Below are positions 36,807 to 46,357 of a DNA stretch of 64,000 bases, one piece after another. This stretch comes from a bacterium (GTDB taxonomy: Bacteria > Planctomycetota > Planctomycetia > Pirellulales > Pirellulaceae). The DNA is taken from contig JAUIGN010000036.1 in the NCBI GenBank assembly GCA_030430075.1, positions 20,280-84,279 of the forward strand. The letters are read 5' to 3'. Within the stretch, counting starts at the first letter, position 1, and each line of letters starts with the position of its first letter. Made by a program: the position numbers and the translations under genes. The notes below the pieces were generated by a model. The model worked only from the letters and a program-made list of their open reading frames with translations. It searched no databases and had not been told where the DNA came from.

Positions 36807-37106
36807 ATGTTTGAACACACCAGCCGCTACGCACACCTTGAAGAAGCGATCCACGTTACCCGCGAGGGACGTGAAATCAAATACGTACGCCGCCGTTTCC
36901 TGCCGCGCGGCGGCGAACTGCCCGTGCTGACGGATGCGGAGGTGGAAGTCAACGATCGGATCGACCTGGTCGCCTCCCGCACACTCGGTGATGCCCAACA
37001 GTCATGGCAGGTCTGTGACGCCAACAATGCGATGAATCCCTTTGCCCTGACCGCAGAGGTCGGTCGCATCTTGCGGATTCCGATTCCCCAGTTCCCCGAA
37101 GCGTGA
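36807..37106 (+). CDS. LysM-like baseplate protein
   Basis: The protein has 99 residues from the ATG at 36807. It opens FEHTSRYAHLEEAIH, keeps IKYVRRRFLP, and ends with a LysM-type stretch: VNDRIDLVASRTLGDAQQSWQVCDANNAMNPFAL, then a closing ILRIPIP. This matches the small LysM-bearing proteins between the CIS_tube gene and gpD in eCIS and related clusters, where they probably stabilise the hub. One base separates its stop from the gpD start. Confidence 0.87.
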   Translation: MFEHTSRYAHLEEAIHVTREGREIKYVRRRFLPRGGELPVLTDAEVEVNDRIDLVASRTLGDAQQSWQVCDANNAMNPFALTAEVGRILRIPIPQFPEA

Positions 37107-37107
37107 C

Positions 37108-38253
37108 ATGAACCAGTCCTCGGTCCGACTCCAACTGCACCTCGGCCGCCGCGCGGTGTCGCCCGCGCCCGAGCGGATGATGCGCGCGCTGGAGAGTGTC
37201 GAAGTGCAACAGACGGACGGCCAGGAAGCCGGTTTCGGACAAGGCTTCACGATCACCTGGCGAGCGGAACGGAGTCAGACGGTCAGCGAAGATTTTGAAC
37301 TGATTACCCATCCGCTGCTCAAGCCGGGCAGCCGAGTCGTGGTCTCGGTCACCGTCGGCACCCAACCGAAAGTGCTTGTCGACGGAATCATCAGCCAGCA
37401 TCAGTTCATGCCGGCGATGGGGCAAGCCGGTGCCAGGCTGGTCGTAACCGGCGCCGACCTGAGTGCCATGATGGATCTGCTGGAGATCTCGATCGGCTAT
37501 CCGGGACTCGACCATCGGGCGGTTGCCCTGATGGTGATGGGCAAGTACGCGATGTTCGGTGTCATGCCCCAGATCAAGTCCCCCTTGCGGAGTTGGCGGA
37601 AGCTGCCGGTCGAGGAGGTACCGTATCAGACCGGAACGGACCTGCAGTATCTCCGCGAACTGGCCAGGCAGCACGGCCACGTCTTCGGCATCAAACCGGG
37701 GCCGCGGCCGGGTGTCAGCCGCGGATATTGGGGACCGCTGGTGCGGATCGGCCTGCCCCAACAGGCGCTCAACGTGGACATGGGCAATGCCACCAATGTC
37801 AGCGCGATTCAGTTCAGCAACGATGGCCTCGCACCCACCCAGGTCTACGGTACGGTGCACCAACGCGACAAGAAGACGCCCCAGCCAATTCTGGCGCCGT
37901 TGCCAAAGCTGTTACCGCTCAGCCGCCAGCCATCGATTCTCGCCAACCAGCCGTTCGTCAAGAAACGACGCCTGGATTACAAGGGACATATTGCTCCCAA
38001 GGCGTCCTCCATTGCCCAGGGAATCGTCGATATGACCAGCTCGAATACCGTTACCGCGCAGGGGACCGTCGACGTGCTGCGTTACCGCGACCTGCTGTTT
38101 GCGCCCGGGATCGTTCCTGTCCGAGGCGTCGGGGCCAGCTACGACGGCTTCTACTATGTCAAGAAAGTCAACCATTCGATTCAGCCGGGTGCCTACAAGC
38201 AGGAATTTACGTTGACCCGCGAGGGAACGGGCAGCCTCACCAAACGAGTTTAG
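37108..38253 (+). CDS. Baseplate hub protein, gpD / gp27-like
   Basis: The protein has 381 residues and belongs to the late control D family, equivalent to the N-terminal part of VgrG/Pvc8. It has the long barrel-like beta segments of the family: FTITWRAERS, VVVSVTVGTQPKVLVDGIISQHQF, then a central insertion PYQTGTDLQYLRELARQHGHVFGI typical of the domain, and the ending YDGFYYVKKVNHSIQPGAYKQEFTLTREG. Trimers of this protein would connect the tube to the spike. The spike body is encoded separately four bases later, so the VgrG equivalent is split in two. Confidence 0.93.
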   Translation: MNQSSVRLQLHLGRRAVSPAPERMMRALESVEVQQTDGQEAGFGQGFTITWRAERSQTVSEDFELITHPLLKPGSRVVVSVTVGTQPKVLVDGIISQHQFMPAMGQAGARLVVTGADLSAMMDLLEISIGYPGLDHRAVALMVMGKYAMFGVMPQIKSPLRSWRKLPVEEVPYQTGTDLQYLRELARQHGHVFGIKPGPRPGVSRGYWGPLVRIGLPQQALNVDMGNATNVSAIQFSNDGLAPTQVYGTVHQRDKKTPQPILAPLPKLLPLSRQPSILANQPFVKKRRLDYKGHIAPKASSIAQGIVDMTSSNTVTAQGTVDVLRYRDLLFAPGIVPVRGVGASYDGFYYVKKVNHSIQPGAYKQEFTLTREGTGSLTKRV

Positions 38254-38257
38254 ATCG

Positions 38258-38932
38258 ATGCAGAAACTGTACGGAAAATTTCGCGGCAAGGTGGTCAACA
38301 ACGTCGATCCCTTGCAGTTGGGGAGATTGCTTGTGCAGGTCGCGGCGGTTGCCGAGCTGCCGCTCAGTTGGGCGCTGCCCTGCGTCCCTTACGCGGGCGA
38401 CGATGTCGGCCTGTTCGCGGTGCCGCCGATCGGTGCCAATGTGTGGGTCGAGTTCGAGGGGGGAGACCCCAACACGCCGATCTGGACCGGTTGCTTCTGG
38501 GGCAAGGGCGAAGTGCCGGTTTCCCCAGCCGTGCCCACCACCAAGATGCTTAAGACCGACAAGGTGTCACTCAAGCTGGACGACTTGCAACACGCCGTCG
38601 AGCTCGAACTTGCCGCACCTGCGGGCAAGTTCAAGATCGTCCTGGATGCCAACGGGATCAAGCTGGATTGTCAGACGGCGACGCTCACCCTCACGCAGCA
38701 GGATATCACGCTCAAAATGGATCCATCGGTCGTCAAGATCGAAGCCGCCGGTGTTTCGGTCAAGAACGGAGCCGCCGCGGTCGAGGTGGCACCGGCCGCG
38801 GTCGACATCAAGAACGGCGGAGCGACCGCGCAGGTCGCTGCCGCGGCGATCGCATTGAAGAATGGTGCGGCCAGCGTCGAGCTATCGCCGGCCAGCGTTT
38901 CCGTCAACAAGGGTGCACTGGAGGTCATCTGA
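38258..38932 (+). CDS. Spike protein, gpV / gp5 OB-fold with beta-helix tail
   Basis: The protein has 224 residues. The N-terminal half is the gp5-like OB fold (FRGKVVNNVDPLQLGRLLVQVAAV, VPPIGANVWVEFEGGDPNTPIWTG). The C-terminal half is a run of about 16-residue repeats: AGVSVKNGAAAVEVAPA, then AVDIKNGGATAQVAAA and AIALKNGAASVELSPA, and a last partial copy, typical of the triple-stranded beta-helix that makes the membrane-piercing needle. The stop codon overlaps the PAAR-like start (TGATG). The spike body is short compared with many VgrG proteins. Confidence 0.93.
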   Translation: MQKLYGKFRGKVVNNVDPLQLGRLLVQVAAVAELPLSWALPCVPYAGDDVGLFAVPPIGANVWVEFEGGDPNTPIWTGCFWGKGEVPVSPAVPTTKMLKTDKVSLKLDDLQHAVELELAAPAGKFKIVLDANGIKLDCQTATLTLTQQDITLKMDPSVVKIEAAGVSVKNGAAAVEVAPAAVDIKNGGATAQVAAAAIALKNGAASVELSPASVSVNKGALEVI

Positions 38933-39255
38933 TGCCGGGGTTTCTCCTACATGTCGGGGCCGTGGTCCAGTGTGCCCACGGTGGAACGGCACAGCCGACC
39001 GTCCCCAATCCTCGCGTCAAGGTCGGCGGCCAGCCGATTGTCATGCAAGCCGCCCCGTACGTGGTTGCCGGTTGTGCCTTCCCACCGCCTCCGGCCGGCA
39101 ACGGCCCCTGTGTGACCGCCCAGTGGGTGATGGGCGCCATGCGCGTCAAGGCCAACGGTATCCCGGTGTTGCTGCAGGACAGCCAGGCAATCTGCACCCC
39201 CACCGGGACCCCGTTGGTGATTTCCGTAACGCAGCCCCGAGTGAAAGGAATGTGA
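38932..39255 (+). CDS. PAAR-like spike-tip protein
   Basis: The protein has 107 residues. It opens PGFLLHVGAVVQCAHGGTA, carries a central PYVVAGCAFPPPPAGNGPC and a closing VLLQDSQAICTPTGTPL. Cys and His residues (CAHGG, AGCAF, GPC, AICTP) are placed as in PAAR-like tip proteins of eCIS loci, where they hold a metal at the point of the spike. No extra toxin domain is fused. Confidence 0.9.
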   Translation: MPGFLLHVGAVVQCAHGGTAQPTVPNPRVKVGGQPIVMQAAPYVVAGCAFPPPPAGNGPCVTAQWVMGAMRVKANGIPVLLQDSQAICTPTGTPLVISVTQPRVKGM

Positions 39256-39259
39256 CGGC

Positions 39260-39607
39260 ATGCAACTCACCTTTCCCTACGCCGTTACGGGTGCCGGCCG
39301 GACGGCGACGGATAGCGATCACATCCGGGAGATGATCTGGCAGGTTCTGTTCACGACTCCGGGGGAACGCGTCAACCGCCCCGATTTCGGGACCGGCCTG
39401 CAAGAGCTGGTATTTGCAGCGGAGAACAACGAACTGATCTCGGCGACGCAGATGATGGTCCAGGGCGCCCTCCAGCAATGGCTGGGCGACGTGATCGAAG
39501 TAGAAGCTGTCAACGTCGCCAGCCGCGACAGTGCGCTGCACATCACCGTGCAGTACATCGAACGCCAGTCGCGGCGGCGGCAGGCGGCCGAGTTCGAGGG
39601 GCAGTAG
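39260..39607 (+). CDS. Baseplate wedge protein, gp25-like
   Basis: The protein has 115 residues. The start follows AAAGGA. It has the gp25/GPW family pattern: HIREMIWQVLFTTPGERVNRPDFG with the GERVxRPDFG signature, then GLQELVF and a C-terminal helix-strand unit. It links the baseplate to the sheath and usually triggers sheath polymerisation. The next gene starts 220 bp later; no coding frame in between looks real. Confidence 0.95.
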   Translation: MQLTFPYAVTGAGRTATDSDHIREMIWQVLFTTPGERVNRPDFGTGLQELVFAAENNELISATQMMVQGALQQWLGDVIEVEAVNVASRDSALHITVQYIERQSRRRQAAEFEGQ

Positions 39608-39827
39608 GGCCGCCGCGCTGTCGGCATGCTACCCGTCGTCACCAAAGAGAATCGAATCACCGCGAACAACCCGACATGAGGACGCACGAGCAATCCCTGT
39701 CATGCGCGTCGCCTGGCGTTCTGCGGAAGTCGCGTAGTCGCGCTGCCTTCGCCAAGCGAACGACGACAGGAAAGGATCGAGCGACACTTGATGGCCTCTG
39801 GGAAATGGCCCCTTTGAAACGACACCG

Positions 39828-41849
39828 ATGACGAGCAACATTCGCCCCACCGAAATCGACTACCTGGCCAAAGACTATGCCAGCTTCAAACGCTTGATGG
39901 AGGATCAGCTGGCCCTGCACGTGCCGAACTGGCAGGAGCGCAATGCGGCTGATCTGGGCAACATGCTGTTGGAGGTGCTGGCCTACAGTGCGGACCAGCT
40001 CAGCTATTTTCAAGACGCGGTCGCCACCGAAGCCTACCTCGGCACGGCTCGCCGGGTCGCTTCCGTAAAACGGCACGCCCGCTTGCTGGACTACTTCGTC
40101 CATCCTGGCTGCAACAGCCGCACCTGGGTTCAGGTCGCGGTGACCCAGCCGACCCGCCTGCCGCGGCGGACCCAGCTCCTCTCGCGCCGCTCGGCCGCCG
40201 ATGCGCCCCGACTGAAATACAGAACTCCGGAATACGACTGGGCACTGCAGCAGAATCCCGTAGTTTTTCAGACAATGCACGAAGCCCATCTCGAGCCGGC
40301 CCTGAACGAGATGCGTTTTCACGTGTCGGCCGAAGAGCCCCGGTTGCGCCGTGGCGCGACCCGCGCCAGGCTGGTCGACATCGATCTGCCGCGCCTCCCG
40401 TTCGACTTGAGTGGCCGCCGCCACAGCCGGCTGGCCGCCCTCCAGGTAGGCCACGTCCTGATCCTGGAAGAGACTCGCAACCCGCTGACCGGAAAGATCG
40501 CAGGCGCGGACCCGCGCCACCGGCACGCCGTCCGGCTGACACGCATCGTTCGCGATGTCGCGAACCATCCTCAGGCGATCGAGATTGAGTGGTCCGCTGC
40601 CGATGCGCTGCCGTTCGATCTGGTGATTGCGCCCTACCGGGAGCACGGTCAGGAGCTGGACGTCGCCAAGGCCCGGGGAAACATCATCCTGGCGGACCAC
40701 GGACGGATTACGACTCCCGAGAGACTGCCGGAGATTGTCGCCAGGCAACGCTATCGGCCGTATCTGCGACACGCCGGGGTGACGTTTCGCGTTCCCTACG
40801 ATCACGAACGTGCCGGCGGGCGGCCCGCTGCCGAGGCGGTGATCCAGGACCCTGGTCAGGCGCTCGGCGCCGTCTGGCTCAAGGAACTCCTGGCGGCAGA
40901 CCAGCCGATCGGCAGCGACTCGCTGGACCCTCTCAACGGCTACACCTGGTGCGTCAAGCGGGACCTGCTCAGCAGCAATCGCCACGGTCGCCACTTTCTG
41001 GTCGAAACCACGGGCGAATCCCGCGCCTACCTGCGTTTCGGCTTTTCCGAAATGGGCAAGCTGCCACGCCCCGGGGACCACTTCGCGGTTCATTACCGGG
41101 TCGGCAACGGCGCGGCCGGCAACATCGGGCCCGAATCCCTGGCCACCGTCGTGACGGACGAAGCGGGCGTCGCCGGTGTTCGCAATCCGCTGCCGGCCGT
41201 AGGCGGTACCGAACCGGAGTCGCTCGAACATGCCCGCTGGTCCGCCCCGCACGCTTACCGCAAGACATTGCACTGCGTGACGGCGGAAGACTATGCCCGT
41301 CGCGCCGAACAGCACGCGTCCGTCGCCGAAGCGGTCGCGCGGTTCGAGCGGTACGGGAACCATCGCGTTGCGTCGGTCCATGTGCGTCGCCGGCAGGGGC
41401 GGCCGCTGGACGCCACCTTCCGCGCAGACCTGACGGCCCTCCTGCGCCCCTGCCGCCTGACCGGAGACGACTTCGCGATCCGCCCGGCCCGTCTCGTGCC
41501 TCTCCAGATTGGTGTTCGGGTGCGCGTCGAACCGGATCACTTCCGGCAAACGGTTGCCCGTGCGGCGGCTGAAGCGATGAGCAGCCAGCTCTGGGACAAC
41601 GGGCGGCCCGGCTTCTTTCATCCCGACCAGTTTCATTTCGGCCAGGCGGTGCATCAGAGCGAGTTGATTCGGCATCTGATGACAGTGCGGGGCGTCAAGC
41701 TGGTCGATGTCTTCCGCTTTCGTCGCCGCGACCGTGACGCGTTGACGGAAACAATTTCCATAGGACCGTTGGAAATTGCCACGTTGAACTTCGATCCCGA
41801 CCGGCCGGAAGCCGGCGATATCGAGTTGATCGTGGAAGGTGGCCAATGA
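39828..41849 (+). CDS. Baseplate J-like protein, first copy
   Basis: The protein has 673 residues. The N-terminal stretch EIDYLAKDYASFKRLMEDQLALHVPNWQERNAADLGNMLLEVLAYSADQLSYFQDAVATEAYLGTARR is the signature of the putative baseplate assembly proteins in eCIS loci. The C-terminal region has HALYRKTLHCVTAEDYARRAEQ-type sequence and ends VKLVDVFRFRRRD, typical of the J-type wedge fold. It forms the baseplate with the second copy, equivalent to Pvc11. The start at 39828 follows a 220-bp non-coding gap, and its stop overlaps the next start by four bases. Confidence 0.92.
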   Translation: MTSNIRPTEIDYLAKDYASFKRLMEDQLALHVPNWQERNAADLGNMLLEVLAYSADQLSYFQDAVATEAYLGTARRVASVKRHARLLDYFVHPGCNSRTWVQVAVTQPTRLPRRTQLLSRRSAADAPRLKYRTPEYDWALQQNPVVFQTMHEAHLEPALNEMRFHVSAEEPRLRRGATRARLVDIDLPRLPFDLSGRRHSRLAALQVGHVLILEETRNPLTGKIAGADPRHRHAVRLTRIVRDVANHPQAIEIEWSAADALPFDLVIAPYREHGQELDVAKARGNIILADHGRITTPERLPEIVARQRYRPYLRHAGVTFRVPYDHERAGGRPAAEAVIQDPGQALGAVWLKELLAADQPIGSDSLDPLNGYTWCVKRDLLSSNRHGRHFLVETTGESRAYLRFGFSEMGKLPRPGDHFAVHYRVGNGAAGNIGPESLATVVTDEAGVAGVRNPLPAVGGTEPESLEHARWSAPHAYRKTLHCVTAEDYARRAEQHASVAEAVARFERYGNHRVASVHVRRRQGRPLDATFRADLTALLRPCRLTGDDFAIRPARLVPLQIGVRVRVEPDHFRQTVARAAAEAMSSQLWDNGRPGFFHPDQFHFGQAVHQSELIRHLMTVRGVKLVDVFRFRRRDRDALTETISIGPLEIATLNFDPDRPEAGDIELIVEGGQ

Positions 41850-44800
41850 CGGCGGGTCAAGAAACGCATATTGAGATCCCCCTCACGGAGCGACGGAAGA
41901 CGCGGCAGAACCCGCCCGAGCGTGCCGCGCTCGCGTATCGCGCCTGCGAGTACTCGGAAACGCTCGAACGGATGCTCGGCCGCCTGCCGTTGGTCACGGT
42001 AAGGTCGCCCGCGGATGGCGAACTGTCGGCGCCGTTGGCGCGCTTGAACGCCCACTCCGGCGACGATTGGACCATCGGTCTGCTGCACGCCTGGGCGGCC
42101 ACGACCGATGTGCTTTCGTTCTACCAGGAACGCATCGTCAACGAGGGATTTCTGCGGACCGCCATCGAGCGTCGCTCCGTCGTCGAGCTTGTCCGCACGC
42201 TGGGTTACGAGATTCGCCCCGGTGTCGCGGCCGGCACGCACCTGGCCTTCAACGTGGTCGAGGATGACGAGACGCCCGATCGAACCATCACGATCCCACC
42301 GGGAACCGCTGTGCAAAGCGTCCCAGCCGGGGAAGAACTCCCGCAGGTGTTCGAAACCAGTCTCCCCCTAACCGCTCGAACCGCCTGGAACCGGGTGCCG
42401 CTGACTGCGTCCACCAGAGCGCACCGGCCAGATCCGTCGGCCTCCATTTCTTCGGGTGTCGAGTCGGTCGATGCCGCCACGCACGGCAACCGCCGTCGCG
42501 GCTTGGCGGAGATTGACCTGGCGGCCAATTCAATGCGCGTCGTGGGAGCCGACCTGGGGCTCTTGCCGGACGACCGGATCTTCCTGATCGCCGACGAGCA
42601 TGATCCGCCCCGTGACCGCCGGCCACCCGTCGAGCGACCGGAAGCAACAACGGGCGAGCGGCCTGCACGTTGGGAAACGATTGTCGGGGTCACGACAAAC
42701 GCCGATCGTGGTTGGACCGAGTTGACTTGGACGCCCGCCGACGTGGACGCCGAGCCGCGGTGCGTCGCTTCCGACCAGCCTGGCGTCTTTCACTTCAAGC
42801 AATCGACCACCTTGTTCACTTACCAGCCGACGGGCGTCGACTTCCATGCCCACGCTGCCGAGGCATGGAGTCCGGCAGGGATCGGCCTGCCGGCGATTCC
42901 GATCACGGCGCTGGCCAGCCTGCCGAATCGAACACTCCTGGCAGCCTGCGAAGAAGACATTTTTCGCTCGGTGAATGGAGGCGCCAGTTGGCAGGCGTTT
43001 CCCACGGGCGCCGTTCCCAAGAAGGTTCGTGCACTGGCGGTCAGTGAAACGGGGGCCGCCTTTGCCGGCACCGACGATGGTGATCTGTTCCGCTCGAAGG
43101 ACGGCCGGGAAGCATGGCGCATGATGAGCGGCGGGCCTCCCGCACCGCCCCCGTCAGCCACCCAACGGCTGCTCCGCGCCGTCCCGGTCCCTGGCAAGAC
43201 ACTGCCGCGGTTGCCGATCGCCCCGGTGCGATCGTTGGCCGAATATCGGGACGGAAAACGGACGTTCCTCATTGCCGGAACGGACGAGGGCGTCTTTCGC
43301 TCGGCGGACCAGGGCCGAACCTGGCGATCGGCTGCGCGGTTCGTTGCTCGACCTCCCGACCCGGACGCTGCAGCCATGCCGGTGACCGGTGCGGCCGTCA
43401 TCAAGGACCCCAAACGTCGCGACAAGCCGTTGGTCGCCACGCCAGCCGGCATCTTCAGCCTGGGCCGAGCGCTGCCCCATCGGATGATCTGGATGCTGGC
43501 GGCACTCGTCTTCGCAGCGCTGCAGCTCGCCGGGATCCATGTCCCGGACGAGCTTGGCGAGCAGATTGCGCCGCTGATGGCGGCGTTCGGAATTGAAACC
43601 GATGACGCGCCAGACCGGGACAATCCGGAGGAAGCAGACCGCGCAGCCGACGCGGCAGCGGGTGACTCGGGCGGGCCGGACGACAGCGACCCAGCGGGGG
43701 CCGCGCCAGCCGGCTCGGGCGCCGACCCTCGCGCCGATGACGAAGCGGTTGACGACGGGGTTGCAGACGACGACGCTGCAACTGACGGCGCTGCGCCCGG
43801 TGACAATGATGGGTCGGACACGGATGGGGGAGACGACCCGCTGACAGGTGTTCTCCAAGGTGTCCTGCAGCGTTTGCCGGACTGGGCGCGGGTTCCGCTC
43901 GAACAGATCGGTCTGGAGGCGGTCACGGCACCCCTGGCCAATTTGGCCACGGTGCTGGCCGGGGTCTATGCGGCGCTCTTTGCCGCCGGGCGGACCCGCC
44001 AGGCAGTCCAGAAGCGACCGGGCAGCAGCCTTGGCCAGCCTGTCCAAGCGGTTGTCGTGACCGGCGAAGGGCGGCTCGCCGTCGGCACCGAAGAAGGCAT
44101 CTACCTCTCGCGCGAAGCGGGGGGCCAGACCACGGCCGCCTGGTGGCGAAAGCTGGGCGGCTTCCTTCTGAAGACGATTGCCGGCGATGCGGCGCGCCGC
44201 TGGGACCAGGTGCTGGCCGACACCCACATCGCCACACTCTGCCTCCTTCCGGATGAAGGGATCGTGGCAGCCAGCCCACAGGGACAGACGTTCCGCTCGA
44301 CCGACGATGGAGCCACCTGGGAGCGCTGGGACGATCTGAGCCACCTCGCTGATATCCACCAACTCCTGGCGACCGCAGAGGGAGTGTTCGCTGCGGGGAC
44401 GCCAGGCGACGAAGGGGCAGAGCCCCGCTGGTCTCCCTGGCAGTTGGCCGCCGGCGCACTCCGCTTGTCAACCGCTGCGCCTCCTGTCGAACCGGGCAGT
44501 TGGGTGACCCTCACCGCCGACGACCGTCCGGGGGAACTCTGGATCCGCCAGGTTCGACGGGTTGCTCGCGAAGCCAGCCAGGATCTGGCAACTCCAGGGC
44601 CAACAACCATCCTCTACGTCGACGGCCTCGAGCCCTTGCAGCGTTGGGATCGCAGCCGCATCGCGGCCTGGGTCGGAGGTGTGCCGCTGCAGCCGCGAAT
44701 CGCACAGCCGGTCAATGGTCGTTTCGTGCGAGCCATGCAACGGAGCGCCCAACTGCCGCTGGGAAGCGCGGTGTTCGTGCGGGGGCGGCGGCTGCGGGCC

Positions 44801-46357
44801 CGCGTGCGACAAGCTCAGTCGACCACGACCAGGCTGTTCGTGGAAGGAGGCGAACCGGTCTCCTTGAAGCGAGGCGAAGGCCTGATCGTTCTCGCGCCGC
44901 CCCAAGACGTTGCCGCGATGCCGCCTGGACCGCCGACCGACAGGCCGGGTGCTTCGTCTGGACGGGAAGATTCGACGGCTCCCGACCGGGCAGGTTCCGT
45001 GGCCGAACTCGCACCCGAGCTGCGCTTGCCGGTGCAGACCGATCGCGGCCTGCGGGGGTGGGTGGATGTGCGGCAGGCGATGTTCGAATCAGCGCGCTTG
45101 GACGACCCGGTGGTGAGCGAACTGCGAACGGTCGCCGGCCTGCATGACGTGCCCGAAGCGGCCGCTGCCGGCGCGACAGACATCGAGTTGGCGACCCCCC
45201 TGGCAAACTGCTTTGACGCGGATACGGTCGAACTGCTGGGTAACGTGGTGCCGGCGACCCACGGTGAAACCGTTCCCGACGAAGTCCTGGGGAGCAGCGA
45301 CGGTCAATCGGTCTATCAACAGTACTGGCTCCAGCAGACCGGGCCTGAGCACAGACTGACGTTTACGAGTGCCCCGACCGCGGACGGCTTCGAGCCGGCG
45401 CTGACCGTGACGGTCAATGGAATCGCGTGGCATCGGGTCGACGCCCTGTTGGACGCTCAGCCGGACGACCGGGTCTTCGTGTTGCGGCAGGACGACCAGG
45501 GACGGGCTTCGATTGCGTTCGGCGACGGCCACGAGAGTGCGCGCATCCCCAGCAACCGGGAAGACATCGTGGCCCGCTACCGCCGTGGAATCGGCCTCGC
45601 GGGGAATGTACCCGCGGGCAGCCTCACCACCCTGAACGCCCCACCCGCCGGTGTGGACGAGGTGGTCAATCCATTGGCGGCGTCGGGGGGCGTTGGCCCG
45701 GATACGATGGCGCAGGCCAGAAGCCGGTCGGCCCTCCACGTAAGAGACTTCGGTCGGCTCGTTTCGCTGGCTGATTACGAGACATTCGCGGCCAACTTCG
45801 CCGGCGTGGGACGGGCCTGTGCGCGCCTGTTTCACCTGGCCGATCGTGCGATCCTCCACCTCTCGATCGCCACGCCCGGCGGACAACCACTGCCGGCGGA
45901 CTCCCCGATCCTCGCTCACCTGGTGGACGCCATCCGGGCAACCGAAGCGGTGCCACAACGGATGATTCAGGTCAGTTCCTATCAACCCAGATCGCTGCAG
46001 ATCTCGGCCCACGTGTTGATCCATGCCGATTGGGCGGAGGCCCGCCAGCGATTGTTGGCCGAAGCGAGACGCTCGCTGGGGGAACACTTCTCGTTTGTGC
46101 GGCGGGCCTTCGGCCAGAACGTCTCTGTCTCGGAAGTGATCAGTCTTCTGCAGTCGATCGACGGCGTGCGGGCGGTGCGGGTGACCGCCTGCTATCTGCA
46201 GGGAGCGCCCCCGCGGCGGAATGAACTGCTCCGAGCGAACCTGGCGCGGCTGCCCGCCGGCCGGGCGCTGTCCGTCAAAGCGTTGCCGGCGGAGCTGATC
46301 CTGTTCTCACTTGACGAACAGGACAACCTGTCGATTGTGTGGGAGGTTCAGGAATGA
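41846..46357 (+). CDS. Giant baseplate J-like protein with Asp-box insertion, two hydrophobic segments and an acidic linker
   Basis: The protein has 1503 residues. The N-terminus (about 1-260) is the usual J-type opening with LAYRACEYSETLERMLGRL and DVLSFYQERIVNEGFLRTA. The C-terminus (about 1000-1503) has the conserved RSRSALHVRDFGRLVSLADYETFAANF and LLQSIDGVRAVRV. Between them lies an insertion of about 600 residues. It holds Asp-box repeats (SVNGGASW 375, SKDGREAW 417, SADQGRTW 486, STDDGATW 818). It also has two hydrophobic segments (about 547-566 and 698-716) and, between those, an acidic Asp/Ala/Gly linker (about 585-662). Beta-propellers with Asp boxes occur in sialidases and sortilin-like receptors. 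The insert could bind a ligand or tether the particle to a membrane. It is larger than typical Pvc11/12 proteins. Confidence 0.88.
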   Translation: MTAGQETHIEIPLTERRKTRQNPPERAALAYRACEYSETLERMLGRLPLVTVRSPADGELSAPLARLNAHSGDDWTIGLLHAWAATTDVLSFYQERIVNEGFLRTAIERRSVVELVRTLGYEIRPGVAAGTHLAFNVVEDDETPDRTITIPPGTAVQSVPAGEELPQVFETSLPLTARTAWNRVPLTASTRAHRPDPSASISSGVESVDAATHGNRRRGLAEIDLAANSMRVVGADLGLLPDDRIFLIADEHDPPRDRRPPVERPEATTGERPARWETIVGVTTNADRGWTELTWTPADVDAEPRCVASDQPGVFHFKQSTTLFTYQPTGVDFHAHAAEAWSPAGIGLPAIPITALASLPNRTLLAACEEDIFRSVNGGASWQAFPTGAVPKKVRALAVSETGAAFAGTDDGDLFRSKDGREAWRMMSGGPPAPPPSATQRLLRAVPVPGKTLPRLPIAPVRSLAEYRDGKRTFLIAGTDEGVFRSADQGRTWRSAARFVARPPDPDAAAMPVTGAAVIKDPKRRDKPLVATPAGIFSLGRALPHRMIWMLAALVFAALQLAGIHVPDELGEQIAPLMAAFGIETDDAPDRDNPEEADRAADAAAGDSGGPDDSDPAGAAPAGSGADPRADDEAVDDGVADDDAATDGAAPGDNDGSDTDGGDDPLTGVLQGVLQRLPDWARVPLEQIGLEAVTAPLANLATVLAGVYAALFAAGRTRQAVQKRPGSSLGQPVQAVVVTGEGRLAVGTEEGIYLSREAGGQTTAAWWRKLGGFLLKTIAGDAARRWDQVLADTHIATLCLLPDEGIVAASPQGQTFRSTDDGATWERWDDLSHLADIHQLLATAEGVFAAGTPGDEGAEPRWSPWQLAAGALRLSTAAPPVEPGSWVTLTADDRPGELWIRQVRRVAREASQDLATPGPTTILYVDGLEPLQRWDRSRIAAWVGGVPLQPRIAQPVNGRFVRAMQRSAQLPLGSAVFVRGRRLRARVRQAQSTTTRLFVEGGEPVSLKRGEGLIVLAPPQDVAAMPPGPPTDRPGASSGREDSTAPDRAGSVAELAPELRLPVQTDRGLRGWVDVRQAMFESARLDDPVVSELRTVAGLHDVPEAAAAGATDIELATPLANCFDADTVELLGNVVPATHGETVPDEVLGSSDGQSVYQQYWLQQTGPEHRLTFTSAPTADGFEPALTVTVNGIAWHRVDALLDAQPDDRVFVLRQDDQGRASIAFGDGHESARIPSNREDIVARYRRGIGLAGNVPAGSLTTLNAPPAGVDEVVNPLAASGGVGPDTMAQARSRSALHVRDFGRLVSLADYETFAANFAGVGRACARLFHLADRAILHLSIATPGGQPLPADSPILAHLVDAIRATEAVPQRMIQVSSYQPRSLQISAHVLIHADWAEARQRLLAEARRSLGEHFSFVRRAFGQNVSVSEVISLLQSIDGVRAVRVTACYLQGAPPRRNELLRANLARLPAGRALSVKALPAELILFSLDEQDNLSIVWEVQE

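Noticed and set aside
39657..41846. A 729-residue open frame antisense to the first baseplate J gene.
   Set aside because: It is the mirror of a GC-rich coding strand. The sense strand gives a clear conserved J-type protein, while the antisense protein has no recognisable domains and no plausible start.
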